From Spongilla lacustris (Eukaryota > Porifera > Demospongiae > Spongillida > Spongillidae), in the NCBI GenBank assembly GCA_949361645.1, contig OX442424.1, forward strand, positions 4,423,986 through 4,487,985: a DNA stretch of 64,000 bases, read 5' to 3'. Of this stretch, positions 12,901 through 27,900 are shown in pieces. A program made the position numbers and the translations under genes. How positions within the stretch are numbered: position 1 is the first letter of the stretch; each line of letters begins with the position of its first letter. The notes under the pieces are model-generated. The model did no database searches. It saw only the letters and a program-made list of their open reading frames with translations, and was not told the origin of the DNA.

Positions 12901-15900
12901 ATATTAACCACTGTTTGTTCTTATGCTTTTCCTGTGCCTTGATTTGGCATAACTATATTTGAGTATGCTAGTGTACATTCATTATTATATTGTTACATGT
13001 ACACCTCTTTTTCTCGTTCTTTGTTGAACAGCTGCACTTTAAGTATACGAGATCTGCTGACGTGGGTATCATTCATGAATGTTGCAATCCCAGCTCTGTC
13101 AATGAGTCAGGCATTCTACCATGGTGCACATCTCACTTTTCTGGATGGTCTTGGCTCCAATGGTTACACTGTTTCTGATAGTTCCAGGGTCAAAGAGGAA
13201 GCAGTGAAGTATGTTGAACAATTCATGGCTCAGAGAGGCGTATGGACCTCTGAAGATTTCAACCATAATCTGGATATCTGTCCTGATAGCATGTTTGGTA
13301 TTCCACCTTTTTACGTTCAGAAAGGTTTGTTGACATGTCTTTATATTTGTTTTGCTCGAAGTCCAAGTCTACATGTATGTACATTGTACATGCAACTGCA
13401 TGGAGCATGTCAAAATATTGTGCACAATTGGTACCTGTACATGTACATGTAAGTGCTCATTTATTAGAGCATTGTTTCTAGTTGTACACATGTATGAGTG
13501 ATGAGAATGTACACATGTACAAGTGTGTGCATTTATAATTCAGGATTGTATTGTATATGTAGTTGCAGGTTTTTGTGGGAAAAGCACATGATGGTTACAT
13601 TTATTGAAATACACGTACATGTTAAACTGATTTATAGCCTTGTAATAAGTTGTTTATAAAATGTTTTAATGAAATAAATTATATTGGTGAGGGTGGGAAA
13701 AGACTTAGTGGAATACATCATCAACTTTGTGATTGCAAATGTGCTATTAATGTTTAATCTCCAGGGAAAAATCCTTATTTAAGGATGTCATTATCCTTAA
13801 ATAAGGATCGTCTTTTGCATTGCATACTTTTGCTAACCAAGCAAATTAGATAATATAAATGCTATTGGTCAATTGTATACTGATTAGCCTCCACAACAAA
13901 CTGTAAATGATGTCAATATGATCAATGTCCATATTTTAAAACAGGGATGAAGTGGCACATCCTTATTTAACCTTTAATCAACGTAAAACGATCCTGAATT
14001 CAGGATCGGTAAAATCCTGAATTCAGGATATTGAATTCCTCCGTTTATAACAATTATTGCAAGGACAAATAAATAAATTATTACTTATAGGCTTTTTGTT
14101 GCAGCATTTCTGCACACTTTCTATAGCATGGAATAATTTCAGTCATCTGGAAAGCTGCCCAAATTTTAAGAATACATACGTACGTTTCATTGCTGTCACA
14201 TACGCAAATTGAATAATTATCAATTTTCAGTTTTTAGTGCCTAAAAGAAGCATAAAGCATATCAATTTTAGCCTTCTTTAACCATTTTGTAGTTGTATCA
14301 CCTCCAGGCTTTGGTTGAAGTTATTTTTTTATCCAAACAGTGCTCTAATTTTAAACGAAACATGCATTTTAAGATCACTATTCTTGTGTTTTGCGTGATT
14401 GCATGTAATTGTCTCCAAGTATTGTAGTACAGAGTTACAAACAGTATTGATGATTTGCATCTGAACTTTTTACATTAATATGTTACAACATATGAATAGT
14501 GCAAAAGATATGACATTATGTATAATGTTTTATAATTTAAAATCAAGCAAACTCAATCATATGTTCTATTATTAAAATTACATAACAATATTTTAAAATC
14601 TTTTCGTTTGGACTTTACTGTATTAAGATACGAATTTTAAAGCTGTGTAAGCTAAAAATTGTCAGAGTTTGTAAAGGATGGTTATGAAAAAATCAAACCA
14701 AGATATCAAAACAAAAAAACAGTTACGAAGAAATCAAGATATTGTGACAAATGAAATCCGTTTGAACTGATATCATGATATATGTTGAGAGCAATAATAA
14801 AGCACACCCAGATAAGTGAATCAATTAGTTTCAAAAGCCCATTTCTGTGAGATGCTGAATATAGCAATCTCTGGAAGTGCCAAAGCCACAGTATGAAACC
14901 AAATAGTCATTTTCCATATCACTGCATCCAACACAATAGAATGTGGTCTTCATTTTGCAGTACTTGCAGATACGCTGTGGGTACTTTCCATTCATTATAT
15001 TTTCCTTGTACATATGAAGCTCTGTAAGGCTCCGTAGTTTGTGCTGCACTTGATCCTACAATGTAACAATATTATACACAGATAAAAATGAATGCAACAA
15101 CAATGTGTCATGTGATGTACCTCTACATGTGCCACAGAGACAGATGCACTCTCATCACTGCGCCTTCGTAATGATATACTGGATGATACATAGATGTTGT
15201 GGATGAGCTGGTGTGCCAGCAGATCCATGAATGTTGCAAAGTCTACCACCTCAGTGCTTGCAAGGAAATCTTTGTCTGATTCGTACCTGTAAGCTAAATA
15301 AGCATCAACAACACATATACCAAAGATGGTCCCAAATGTTCTGTGCCACCATGTATGAGTTATCCACTCCCTTTCGATTGCAAGTGAGCCTTGTCTGTAA
15401 TGATCATGCACATCAATTGATGAAAAAAACTCAAAGAACTTGTCCACTATAAGTGGTCTTGGTATCGTTTTTGTGTACTGCACCGTGGTTGGTATGCCAT
15501 CAACTACATCAATTCTGTGGCGTAAACGCTCTGCTGGTATTCCAGGGTGTCCAGTGTATCGGTTGCATATTATAGTTTTTGGCTTTTTATCAACCCAAAC
15601 GCATGCAATTATTTTGCTATCATCTGGGGCAATTGATTGAAGTAGCTTGTGACTACCTCGATTTGGTGTAAGACCAGTTCCATTGCCTGAAGCCCATTGG
15701 AGGAGCTGCTTCTTTGGGTACTCTCTTGTAGCAGTTTTGACCATTCCCATGAAGTACAAACCTTGATCTAATAGTGCAAGTAGAGATTTGACTGAGGAAA
15801 ATGCACTGTCAGCTATGATAGTGCGAGCAGCCCTCTCCAAGGAGCACACAACCTCAGTAATTGTGATGTACCTTCACCATACTCAGCATGGCCTGGTTTT

Positions 15901-18900
15901 TTTGATTGAGCTTCACTTCCTTCCATCAATTCAAGTTGCAGGATAATTCCTGACATTCCATCTGCTGCTGACTTTAGCTCACATCCAACCCCTTCTGGCT
16001 TACGTACAATTTTTGTTTTATGAGGACAACCATTTGTTTTGTACTTACCATCACCTCCCTTCCAGGCACTCATGCACTCATCACAAACAATTGTGTGACC
16101 AGGTTTGACATGTTTCACACGACGCTCATTGAAAGACAAGATGAAGGACCTAATCGGCCACCAAGGATCCTGCATATGGCGAATATTAAATATAAAATCA
16201 GTTTCAAATGGGCAAAAACACATACCTTTACAGGTTGTGGTTTTGGTTCTTGGGCCAGTTGAAGACATGACCTGATATCGGTGAACCGTGACAGCTTCAT
16301 GCCAAAGCGTCCCTCATAGTTAGCTGCAGTTGAAACTACACCAACATCACTCTCTGATTTCCAATATGTTGGAAGTGGTCCCCTCCTTGGTTCAACAGCC
16401 ATTGCCAATCTAATACCAAGCCACTTTATCATCTCTCCTTTTGTCGAAGGTGCTTTCTTTTTAGCTAGGAGGTTGATGTTAGTATACTCCAAAATAGATG
16501 GAATGGAGTCCATAGGAAACATGAGGTAGAAGTAATACTCCATACTCTTCTCAGCACCTTCCAGAGTAGCTCCCCACTTCAGTTCCGTAATCCCTGTGTA
16601 GGCATTTACTGCAGGGTCAACATTCAGGTGGTCAATTTCTACCCATTCTCTGCCATGAGCATTCCAATATCCTTCCACGTCTTGCAATTTATTTCTATCT
16701 TCTCTTTGCACACCGTCCTCCCTTTCTTCTTCTGTCTCACTGGTACTATCATCATCCGTATCACTGTCACTGCCAGGTCTCTCTTCACTTTCAACAAACA
16801 AAGGACTGACAGGACTCACAGGAGTACGTTTTTGCTTCTTGCACGGAGGTGTAATATCACCCGCTTTACTTATGCCTCGAGCTGATTCAATGCTGGTACC
16901 TCCTGTGTCCCAATCAATGGTGAACTTGCGTGCGTGGCTCTCTTTAGTTACCTTTGTAACGATTCCCTTCTTACCACTAAGCTTCTTACTCTTTCCTTCT
17001 ACTTTATCCCCGACGTTGATCGTAAGCGGCATTATTGCGTACGAACGTAGAAACAAAGCCTATAAACAGAGTGGTTTTACTTTGAAATACAAAAAGATAT
17101 GCGACTTATTAGATAGCGCTGTGTAGACGAAAGCCTATAGAAGATTAATATCCCCCTAAATATCCAACACGATGCAAATTGAAGTTGATACGAGCGGCGT
17201 AAAGTCATCCTTAATTCAGGATTTCAATCCTGAATTAAGGATGGAAATAGATTAAAGATTAAGGATTGACACCATCCTTAAATAAGGATCACAACAGTAG
17301 AGGTTATTGACCTCAAAAACCATAGTGGTTTTAAAACTCTTGATTTTCTCTGATAGTCAGTTAACCCAGCTATACTCACAACCTGATTCGTTGAAAAAAT
17401 AACTTGTGGTTAATAAGTTATGAGCATTTACATCATAACACTTCAAAATTAATATCAAGCGTTTGTATAATGACGCGTACATGTACTGATGCTATCTTCT
17501 GGTCAAACGCCAGCGTGGATGTATCCCTATAGCCTCGCTGAGACCAGTGCATGACCACGTGCACTACATGTGGTTGCGCTCCATTGAACAGACTGAGTGC
17601 GCTTTCTATTCCTATCATTTCATGCATACAGTACCTGGGCATTTACAGTGGTGGATAGGGGGGGGGGGGGGGGGTTTACGGGAGATGTAGGAAGCGTTCC
17701 CAACTCTTAGCCCCAATTAATCAGACTCGAGGGGACCACGTCATTGCCTAGGCCTACTGTTGCTGCCGCCATAGATTACGGAATTACGGAATTCAGTACG
17801 GTCACCTAGCTACACATGTATATATAGGCCTAGTGGCCCGCCGTGCCTACATGTAAGTCCCATCCATACTGAGGAATTACATCCGTCGTTTTCACTAAGC
17901 AGGGTTGCTTAGCTATAGCTTGACACTTTCGAGTATATGACACTGGCCGCGCGGCCCGGTACGTACAATGTACGTGAGTCGTGAGCCAATGTATCGCCGT
18001 GGATATTGTTCCACAGATGGGTCCATCTGATTCTGACAGTCTACATTCTACTACTTCAGCTTTCAGAAACCTGCCCTTCTTTCAATTTGAGTTAATTGGC
18101 TCACTACTATATCGCCAACGGCAAATGGCGGCTTTGCCATAACGAGACTGTAATACCGGTTTTTGAGCAAGTCAAACCTGTTGTGATCGCGGCAGTAACG
18201 CTAATCCGCCTTATCTTGAATCTAGTTAATCACAAATCTAAAATAAAGCACCAAGTGTGCATCATTCTCTTAGAAATTGGTCATCATCCTTATTTAAGGA
18301 TGGCCATCCTTAAATAAGGATTCCGGGAGATTAAACATTAAGGTACCAAAGTTTAGGGGGGTTGGCCCAAATAAATGTTTTTTTTTTTTTTTTTTGAAGA
18401 CGTGCACTCTAGCAACATAATATTGTTTGTAGGTGTTCAATATTATATTATCCACTCTGACATCACAAATTTATTCATATAATGAGAGGCCTGAATAAGG
18501 AGCAAGAGGACTACTCAGTGTAGCACTAATGCTTAAAAATCAGATTTATTCAGGTCCTCAGTAATCATCGAACTTAAGAATTATAGTTAGCCCATGAGTA
18601 GGTTACCCAGTGAAGATACATTCATTTTCAAGTTACCGAACTTAGTATGGAGAGCTATTAAAAAAAAAAAAAGATAATGATTTGTGATTGCGTAAGGGTT
18701 ATCAAGTTTCTTGTATTGATTTGAAGCTCAATTAAGAACACAAAATTTATAATACATATCGTAATTATTAAATATTGTCATAACCATTCTTAATAGTTAA
18801 TTGTGTGGAACTTTCCATTTGTGCTACTCTATTACTCCTGTAATTAACTATCTTAATTCAGTATTGTAACGATCAATAATCAAATGGTACATTCATTTGT

Positions 18901-21900
18901 GGACACCCTGTACATATATAATGGGACCACAGTTTTACAACACAGCTTGATGAGCATTTTAGTTACGGGATACTCTAACAACCCTGCCTGTGTAATCGGA
19001 TAATAATAGTCAGATGAGCTAATATTGTTTCATATATGCAGGGCCCAAGGAATGCAAACCACTAGTTTCCTACTCCCTTAAAGCCAAGGGTCCTCATGAC
19101 AATGCTTATCGGCTATTGAGGGGTCTGCAACTGCAGAAGCCTATCCTGTTAGAAGGGGGCCCAGGTGTGGGGAAAACTACTCTGGTCACAGCATTGGCAA
19201 AAGCCAGTGGGCATGGCGTGGTTAGGATCAACCTATCAGAACACACTGTGAGTTACTTGTCAACAGCTCTATGGAGCTTTTTAAAACCTGTATGCTGCCG
19301 CACATTCATACATGTTCAGGACACTAGTGACCTCTTTGGCTCAGACCTTCCAGTGGAGGGAACAATAGGGCTCAAATTTGCTTGGAAAGATGGACCTTTT
19401 CTAAAGGCACTGAAAAATGGTGATTGGATACTTCTGGATGAGGTACATGTAGCAATAAACACTATGGAGGATATATATATACACACATTGGATAAATATT
19501 GGACTAGGAAATGGAAGTAGGAGTAGTAATATTTTGCACCTGGTTTGTTGTGAAAGAAAAACTGGTTTTTGTTTATCATTTGCATTTGGAGTGCTACATG
19601 TACATGTACATGTATTTGCTATTATCCTATTCCATGTATTGGTGTATCTGTATAATGCTAACAAATCATAACGAAGGTATTGGTGTACAAAGGGCATTTG
19701 CAATATTGAATTTAGTTGTATGGGCACTTGATCTTTCCCGCATGCAGTGTTAACTTCTGTTTGCAAGTTTGAAATGTTGCATATCCTGTATCTTTGTTAA
19801 CAGATGAACTTAGCTTCACAGTCAGTGCTTGAAAGTCTCAATGCCTGCCTTGACCACAGAGGGGAGGTGAGTGTGTGGACAGTGCTGTGCATTTTAATGC
19901 ACCTCAAACTTTTCCACACAAAATGCGCACATATATGTGTAGGTTTACATTCCTGAGCTGGACATGACCTTTAAAGTTAAAATGCAGAGTAGGCTGTTTG
20001 CATGTCAGAACCCCTTGCAGCAGGGTGGAGGACGAAAAGGACTACCGAAATCATTTCTTAATCGGTTTACTCAGGTGTGTTATTGTATATTACTGCAGTG
20101 TGTAACACAAACTGATCAGTCAGTGTGTATCTCATAAATCACCTACTTTGTATACAATGATATTGCTTTTTTGAAATCAGCTAACTGTGTTATTTTGTAT
20201 ATTCAAATACTGAACTGCATTTTGCTCCATTGGACATGTATGTTCCCTTTCTCATCTGTGTAACAAGGCCGTTCAATGAGAAGGAAATGTCTTTCAAACC
20301 TTTATTGTTGCAAATTTCAATTTGGCTTTGTAAGCAGCTATGTTGTTTTAGGCATTGTTTGAATTAGATTTTGGTTTTGATGACTAGCTGATACAGTGTA
20401 TGTTGGTAGAGTGGTTTAAAAATAAACTTCGAAAAATTAGGGGTGCCATCAGGAGTGTTTTCAAAATATTTGGCATTGTCTCATTTACTTATACAGTGTA
20501 CATTTACCTAAATGCCAGGCTGAACGAAGTTGTTTGGTGTTGTGTTATAGAATTTGTAATTAGCCTCACCTGTTAACTGGTTCACTACCAGACAACATCT
20601 CAAATACATGTATCTCTTCCAGTCAAGAAATGTTCCATGGACAAGGCCACTAGAGAAAACACAGCTTGATCATAAATGATGTGCATTGGTAACTAAGCAA
20701 GTGCAAACATTACTTATTTGTTATGACCATGGTTGCAATCGTCATCATTTGCCGTGCACTGGCTCTTAAATTACTGGATTTGTGCTCGGGGGGTGGGACC
20801 GTAGTTATAGAAGGCTCCCCTGATTTTTCCAGAAAGCAGCAGTGTGTTCAGTCTAAAAATGCTAATACCTGATGTGCCACTTCACCCTTTTTTGGTTTTC
20901 CAGTTTTCTCTGAATCTGTACACTTATCCCATATATGAGACAGTGTCCAACAAAATCATCCTTCTGAGAAATTTATCACTATAAAAATTCTACATTGAAA
21001 ATTAAGGTATATCTTCATAACGGTACAACATTTTCATTTAATGTACACTTGTTCCCACATCATCTCTCTATGTGGAAATTGATTTTGGTACTCTATTTTC
21101 CATGACTGAGTGCAAAGATCACTAACCGAACGGGTTAGAATTCCGATGTACATGTACGAGTGTTGAAAATGCGTCAAATTTGGAATGTACATAGAGGAGT
21201 CCTATACCTATTGATTTGTTCTGTTCATCAATTTGTATGTCATCCGTTACGGAGATACAGTTGAGCAAACTACATGCACGTTTTCCCGCTTGATTCATGC
21301 CAATGCTTTAATTTGGCCAATCGCATCCTGCTCAGTGTATGGGGAAGCGGTCATTGGTGTGAATCAAGCGGGAAAACGTGCGCATAGTTTTCTCAACTGT
21401 ATTTCTGTAAGATTGCATATAAATTAATGAACAGAATAGTTATAGGACTCCTATGTACATCCCAAATTTGGCGTGTTTTCAATTTATGTGGAGAGATGCT
21501 AGCAATCTTTGCATTCATGTCGTGGAAAATAATAAAATCAATTTCCACATAGAAAGATGATGTGGGACCAAGTGTACCAAATTTGTTGTACGTATATACC
21601 ATTACAAAGATATACTGTTTCAACGTAGAATTTATATAGTGATAAAATTTTAGAACTCAGAAGGGTGATTTTGCTGGACACTGGCCCATACATACATATA
21701 TGCATCAAGATGTCTTGTAATTTTGTACCTATTGCAACCACTTTTGTACCTAAGATACCACACATGAAGGTGTTGAAAAAACTGCTTGTTTGATGCACAA
21801 GTAGACACCTTTTTAAGGTGTAGGAAGGTATAATTAACAAGGACTTTGTATTATACGAAGTCCTTGTCAAGCCACAGCGATCAACCTGGTGTTCAGTGTA

Positions 21901-24900
21901 CCTCTTCATTGAATACGTAGGCTCTAATGGAGATGCAAAATAGCAAAATTGTCTGTAACACAAAAATTTAACATGTACACGTAAGAGTTATTATAATATA
22001 AAATACGATGCTGCAGCTACATACTAACCACTTGTGTTGCAAGATCAGGTATGTCAACATATTCACACTTTTGTTTGCTGTGACAGGTCTTCATCAGTCC
22101 ACTCACCACTGAAGACTTGTTGTTCATTACAACAGCCTTGTATCCTAACTTCCCTTCAGATTTGTTGAAGAAGATGATCCTATTCAATGAGCAGGTTTGT
22201 TCATACATGTCATAGAGTGCATGTATTAGACTGGATATTGCCACTTATCTATATATGCCAAATATGCATACTTGTGTACTCTTTCCCCCTACAGTAGGTT
22301 AACCAATTTACTGGGGGCATTATAAGTGAACGTGTGTTTGATGGGTTTATCCAATGTCCTGTCCTAATCGTCATAGATCAACTCTATAGCATCACATTTA
22401 GGGTGCAAGGGAAGCTCTGGGATAAAACTATCTTGTACACGATTTGGTATGATGCGTGGAGGATGTGTACATGTAAGATACAACCTTGAGAGTGTCAGTC
22501 CAAATATAATTACTTTTAAGCAGTCTCATGATCATGTAAGGGTGTCAATCCATTAATTTTAAGCAGTTTCATGTTCTGTCGTAAGAATTGGTGGGTCAAG
22601 ATACATCATTTTAATCAACTTTTTGCATGACATTGTTCAATCTTGTTCATAACTAGCCACCTGATATGTATCATAATGGTATGTTGAAATGTGACATTAA
22701 CCACTTGCAAACAACAGCTTGGATCATTTCTGGCTGTGTCATATAAACCAGGGGGGCATTTCTCTTTATAAATTCCTTCATAATCTAGATATGGGACAGT
22801 GTCCAGCAAAATCGGGCTTGTGGGGTTATAATTTTATCACTATAAAAATTGCACATTGTACTAAACAACACATCTTCGCGACGGTACTACCTTTTCCTTT
22901 CAAATTTCATACACTTGTTCCCACACCATTTCTCTGTGTGAAAATCGATTTTTGTAATCTACACATTTTCCGTGCCGTGGATACAACAATCGTTAACCCC
23001 GCAGGTTAGAAATCCACATTTCTCCATGTACGAGTGTTGAAAACGCGTCAAATTCGGAGTGTGCATAGAGGAGTTCTGTAGCTATTGATTTGTTCTGTTC
23101 GTTAGTTTCTGAATAATCCGTTACGGAGATACAGTTGAGCAAACTACGGGCGCATTTTCCCGCTTGATTCGCGCCAATGTTATAATCACCGCCTTCCCAT
23201 TCACTGAGCGGGATGTGATTTGCCAAAATCATTGGCGCGAATCAAGCGGGAAAACGTGCCCGTAGTTTGTTCAACTGTATCTCCGTAACGGAGGATATAG
23301 AAATTAACGAACAGAACAAACCAATAGCTACAGGACTCCTCTATGTGCAACCCGAATTTGACGCATTTTCAACACTTGTACGTGGAGAAATGAGGATTTC
23401 TAACCTGCGGGGTTAACGATTGTTGTATCCACGGCACGGAAAATGTGTAGATCACAAAAATCGATTTTCACACAGAGAAATGGTGTGGGAACAAGTGTAT
23501 GAAATTTGAAAGGAAAAGGTAGTACCGTCGCCAAGATGCGTTGTTCAGTACAACGTGCAATTTTTTATAGTGATAAAATTATAACCCCACAAGCCCGATT
23601 TTGCTGGACACTGTCCCATATACATGTAGGGCAAACCAACATGCCATTTTATAAAGTGTCATTTTTATACTTGCTTTGGTATGGCATTATTAATGATCGT
23701 TTTCCAAGCAAAAGTTCTTTTAATGTGCGACTTGTTAAAAAATAAGCATCCTTGGACTATGAAAAGCAATAGTTATCTTGGGACGTCTGTGGGTTTTGGA
23801 GAGATATAGGGCCAAATAGAAGAAAGAACCAAATTTTTATAAGCCTACATGTAATCCATCTCTTACTTTCACATCAGGTTATAGTTTACACTGCAAGGGT
23901 AATTGTTTACATAACAAATGAATTCATGTATATAGCAGTTAAGAATATCTCTACAGAATGAAACCTTGGAAGGATTGTCTTGAGCCACCTCACAGCTTGT
24001 ACAACTTTCATGCTCAGGATTTTAAATTATAAGTACAATAGCATGAACCAACATTTTACCTTATTCAGTGGAGGACCATAGGTCTAGGACTGTACTTGTG
24101 TCCTTTGACACACTTGTGTCATTGGTTTTAATGGTCTGCAAAGAATTAAGCGTTAATTTTAATAACTTCACTGAAAGGGAATAAACCATAGAACTTAATT
24201 GCAACAGTGTTCTACATCTAGGATGGCTGATGATTGAAGAGTAAAGAAGGCTTGGCATATTTTTATTTTGTCTAGGTTGAGGCAATTGCCAGACAGACTG
24301 GTAACACTTCGTGGGAATTTAACTTGAGAGATGTTTTACGATGGTGTGAACTTGTGCATAAGTACCAGGTGAGTCTTATGATCAGTAGCAGTATCTAACT
24401 GGCTTATGAAAAAATCCACTATAAATAGTTTTGTACGAAAGTCTCTAGCATTCAAATACTGGCAAATAAAATTGTATTATGTATTTGTATGCAGTCGCTA
24501 CTAAGATGACAATGGCTTTGTATTGTCATTTGGAAGTAAATACCCTGGCTGTTGTATGCATCTTTGGAGGTCCTTGAAGCAATGGATTTCATTATGATTA
24601 TTGTGTGTTGTTTCTATTACATGTAAATTTATAGAGTCCAGATTTCAAAGATCCTGGAATGTTTGTTGAAATCATTTATGTGAGTAGATTGAGAAATGCT
24701 GACCTGTGTTTCAAAGTAAGTTCTAAAATGAAATATATATATCAGATCGATATTTATTTGTGGCTATTTCTAGGTTCGAACTCTGTTTGAAGCTGTGTTC
24801 AGCTGTTCTGACGAGCCACATTACCCTCCACCAACTCCTTTGGGAAGCTATTTTCATGTCACTAGAAAAATGTTACAGGTGTGTACATGTACATATGTGT

Positions 24901-27900
24901 TTATATGGGATGTTCTGCGAGATTATGGCGCTTGTGGATTTATGTATAGTCCTTCCAGCACAGATCACCCAGCACTGGTGATGTCATTTTAACACTACAT
25001 CCCCTCAGATTTGTATGAAATTTGGCTGGTACACACGTTGACCACAAACATTTTCATCTCTGCCCTTACAATAGGTGTTTGGTTATAAAAGGGGCACTCA
25101 ATTATAAGACTAGAAAGTGCCACTATAGATCTTGTAAAATTGATTCAGAACAACGTGGGTTTAGGATTACAACACGAAGGGGGGTATGTACAGTACAGTG
25201 ATATTTGTCCCTGTAAAAATTTATCATCTGTTTTCAAAAATACTCATCTAGGGGTTATCACTCACTTTGCTGTACAAAAACATTCTTGAGTGAAAACGTG
25301 CTGCACCCTTGAAAAGAATTGTCTTTTTGGAGGGGGCAGCAAGTTTTTCAAGGTCCATTGCCAAAAAAGAACTCGTACTTCAATCTTACTATGACCTCTA
25401 AAAAGAACTGTTTCAGTCAACATTCTCTCCTCCATTAAGACACCAAATGAGTATTTTCATTGCGTAATGATTTTAATGTATTCATTGTAAAATGACTACC
25501 TGTTTTGCCCTGTCGCACTCGAGAACGTTTTTTGTTTGCTCTATCATAATATATTTATATTTCAATACAATTGGAATATTGGAATTGGCGGTTGCTTAGA
25601 GACATGGTGTCACGTTTGCGGACCTTTGCCTAATAATTGGCAACGCTCACAGTGATCCTCCGGCCAATCCAGTCCTGACCAAACTATGCTGCCAACAGTA
25701 AGCTTGCCAGAGTCTGACACACCAGGAGCCCTTTTAAATGGATGGCTTTAAAAAGGCTCCTGGTATGTAAAGGATTCATTCTCTGTCGATTCCGTTATTC
25801 ATGCTGCTCCCGTGCAGGGATGACGAATCCACTATCAACCCGGAAGCCCTCCTGTATCCCTGACAGGATTTATGCCACTAAATCCTCATTGGAGTGGCCC
25901 ACCAATGCATTCTCCCATTCCTGAGCCTTCAAGATATATTCTGCAGCTCTGCGGGACTCTTAGTGGTGTGCATTTATTAAATGCTAGAAGCTGTTCTGTA
26001 GAGGTACCAATTCCATAGCACCGACGTGTAAGGTGCCACAGAACAGTTACACTACATATCAGCCTATCCCAAGCCTACCATCTTTGAACGGCTGACGCAA
26101 GTAATATAAAACATCACACCTTGAGTTGGAGTTTAGCTGACACCAGACCAGCCCCGAGATGAGTACGGAGGGTCTGTTTTTTCTATATATTAACAACCCT
26201 ACATGTAATCCCTTCCTCACTAATTAGTGTTTCATGTATGTGCCAGAGAGAGAACAGTTACACTACATATCAGCCTATCCTTCGGTCTTTATTGAAATGG
26301 AAGCACACATCTGTTTTTGCTTTCCCTCCATCTCTAGCACTCTTTTCGGCCCTAGCTGGCCGATTTCCCACTTCAGCTGTGTCTGACACCTGCTGGTTTA
26401 CTGCCCGCCTTGCCCTGCCCACAAAAGAGTGGTCATATACATGTAGTTGTGGGTCCAGATGGACCCAAGCCCTATTTCCTGAGTCCACCGCCTGTTGCCT
26501 GAACCTGACATCGTACTCGCGCCATGTGGGTTCCTCGTATTCCTGGTGGGCCCGGAATATCTGCAACCTTCTTCCCCGCTGTGGCCATGTAGATGGTGAA
26601 GCACATCATCCAGGTCCCAATATCTTTCATGGACTTTCACTTTGTCTTTGCTACCTCCAGATCAGGCAGAATCACGTATCATCAAGGACCCAGTTCTGGA
26701 TCCAGGATCTCCTGCCACTGGGCTGGTCGCAGGTCAGCCGTGAACACAAACTTGAGTGCCTGAATCCGTTCCACCAGCCTCTTACTGAGGGCGGAAACAC
26801 ATTCCCACTGACACATATCATCAGCCTAGTAGCTGACGAGTCACTCTGAGGCCTGGCCGCCCCTGTTACACCAGTTGCCAATCACTGGCCCACAATCTGG
26901 TGGGTAGCCTCTGCTGCATCCCTTCTCTCTGCTGTGTCAGTGTAGGCAAGAGAGGGACCTGCTCTATAGACAGCTCCACTCCAAACCTGACAGTCCCTGG
27001 ATTGGATTGTTACATAGGATAACTAGTTGGTCCGATCAAACTAACTTAATATCTATTCATTATTTAAAATTATTCTCTTCATTGATCTCTATCATTATTA
27101 CTTATTCATACATATGATGTAAACAAACTAAAATAAAAGAAATTGTAATATTACTAATAATATTATTCCAGTAACCAGCATCAGGGATCTTAACATTATG
27201 GCTCTGGCATTAGACCGGACGAGGATGATGCCAAGTTGGCCATATAAGCTGGACAGGATCATGGACTTGGTTTGTTTGTCATTATGGCAATAAAAGAAAA
27301 ACTGTTGCATACTTCAGCTCCCCTGCAACGCCACCCTACTTCAGAGCACTTGGCATCATATTTAGAGTGCTTTTATACTTCAGTTGCTTTGGCTGCTGTA
27401 CCTGCTGAAACTCCCGCTTCCAGAATTAAGCGGTGAGGTAACAGTGATATCATATGCAGCTCTAGCAGAGCCACTAGGGTTTGAGACCAATATGTCAGCT
27501 GGGCAGGTGTGAGCCTTGTCCTTACCTAACCCACCACCTGCTTCCAAGCGAACTGACAGGGATGCCTGGTGACAAGCCTCATTGAATGCATTGCACAGCA
27601 GGTTATGGCGATTAGTCACATCCACCCCATGCTTGCAGGTGACACAGTGGGTCCAGCATGCTCCCTGGTCATAGTGGGCAAGTCTGAGGGATATCATTCC
27701 CAGGGTGTGGATTTAGACCCAACCACCATTTGACTGCAGTGTTGAGTTTACAGGAATCGAGGTGAAGTCTCATGACTTCGGAAGGGACAACTGAGAACCA
27801 GGCAGAGGCATGAAGGGATGACACTGAGCATATATATATAATTCTAATTAATATGTACATAAGATACACCTAAAAAAGTTAAACTCCCATGTACAACCTA

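Larger units (their letters stand above)
13747..18341. mobile_element. Element A: non-autonomous piggyBac-like element, host of nested element B
   Basis: Bounded by TTAA (13747-13750; 18338-18341) with matching ends TTAATGTTTAATCTCC. Just inside each end is a pair of 16-bp palindromes: ATCCTTATTTAAGGAT (13771-13786) and its complement (13793-13808) on the left, and the same pair at 18286-18301 and 18306-18321 on the right. A third pair in the middle (13959.. and 17274-17289) is interrupted by element B. Without B the element is about 1.3 kb and has no transposase-like ORF. The right half (17290-18285) is GC-richer and has a run of 17 G at 17658-17674. Confidence 0.8.

Noticed and set aside
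26238..26849. 203-codon + strand ORF as a real gene
   Set aside because: The complementary strand carries the gag-like fragment of a known retroelement type; the + frame shows no motif and looks like its shadow.
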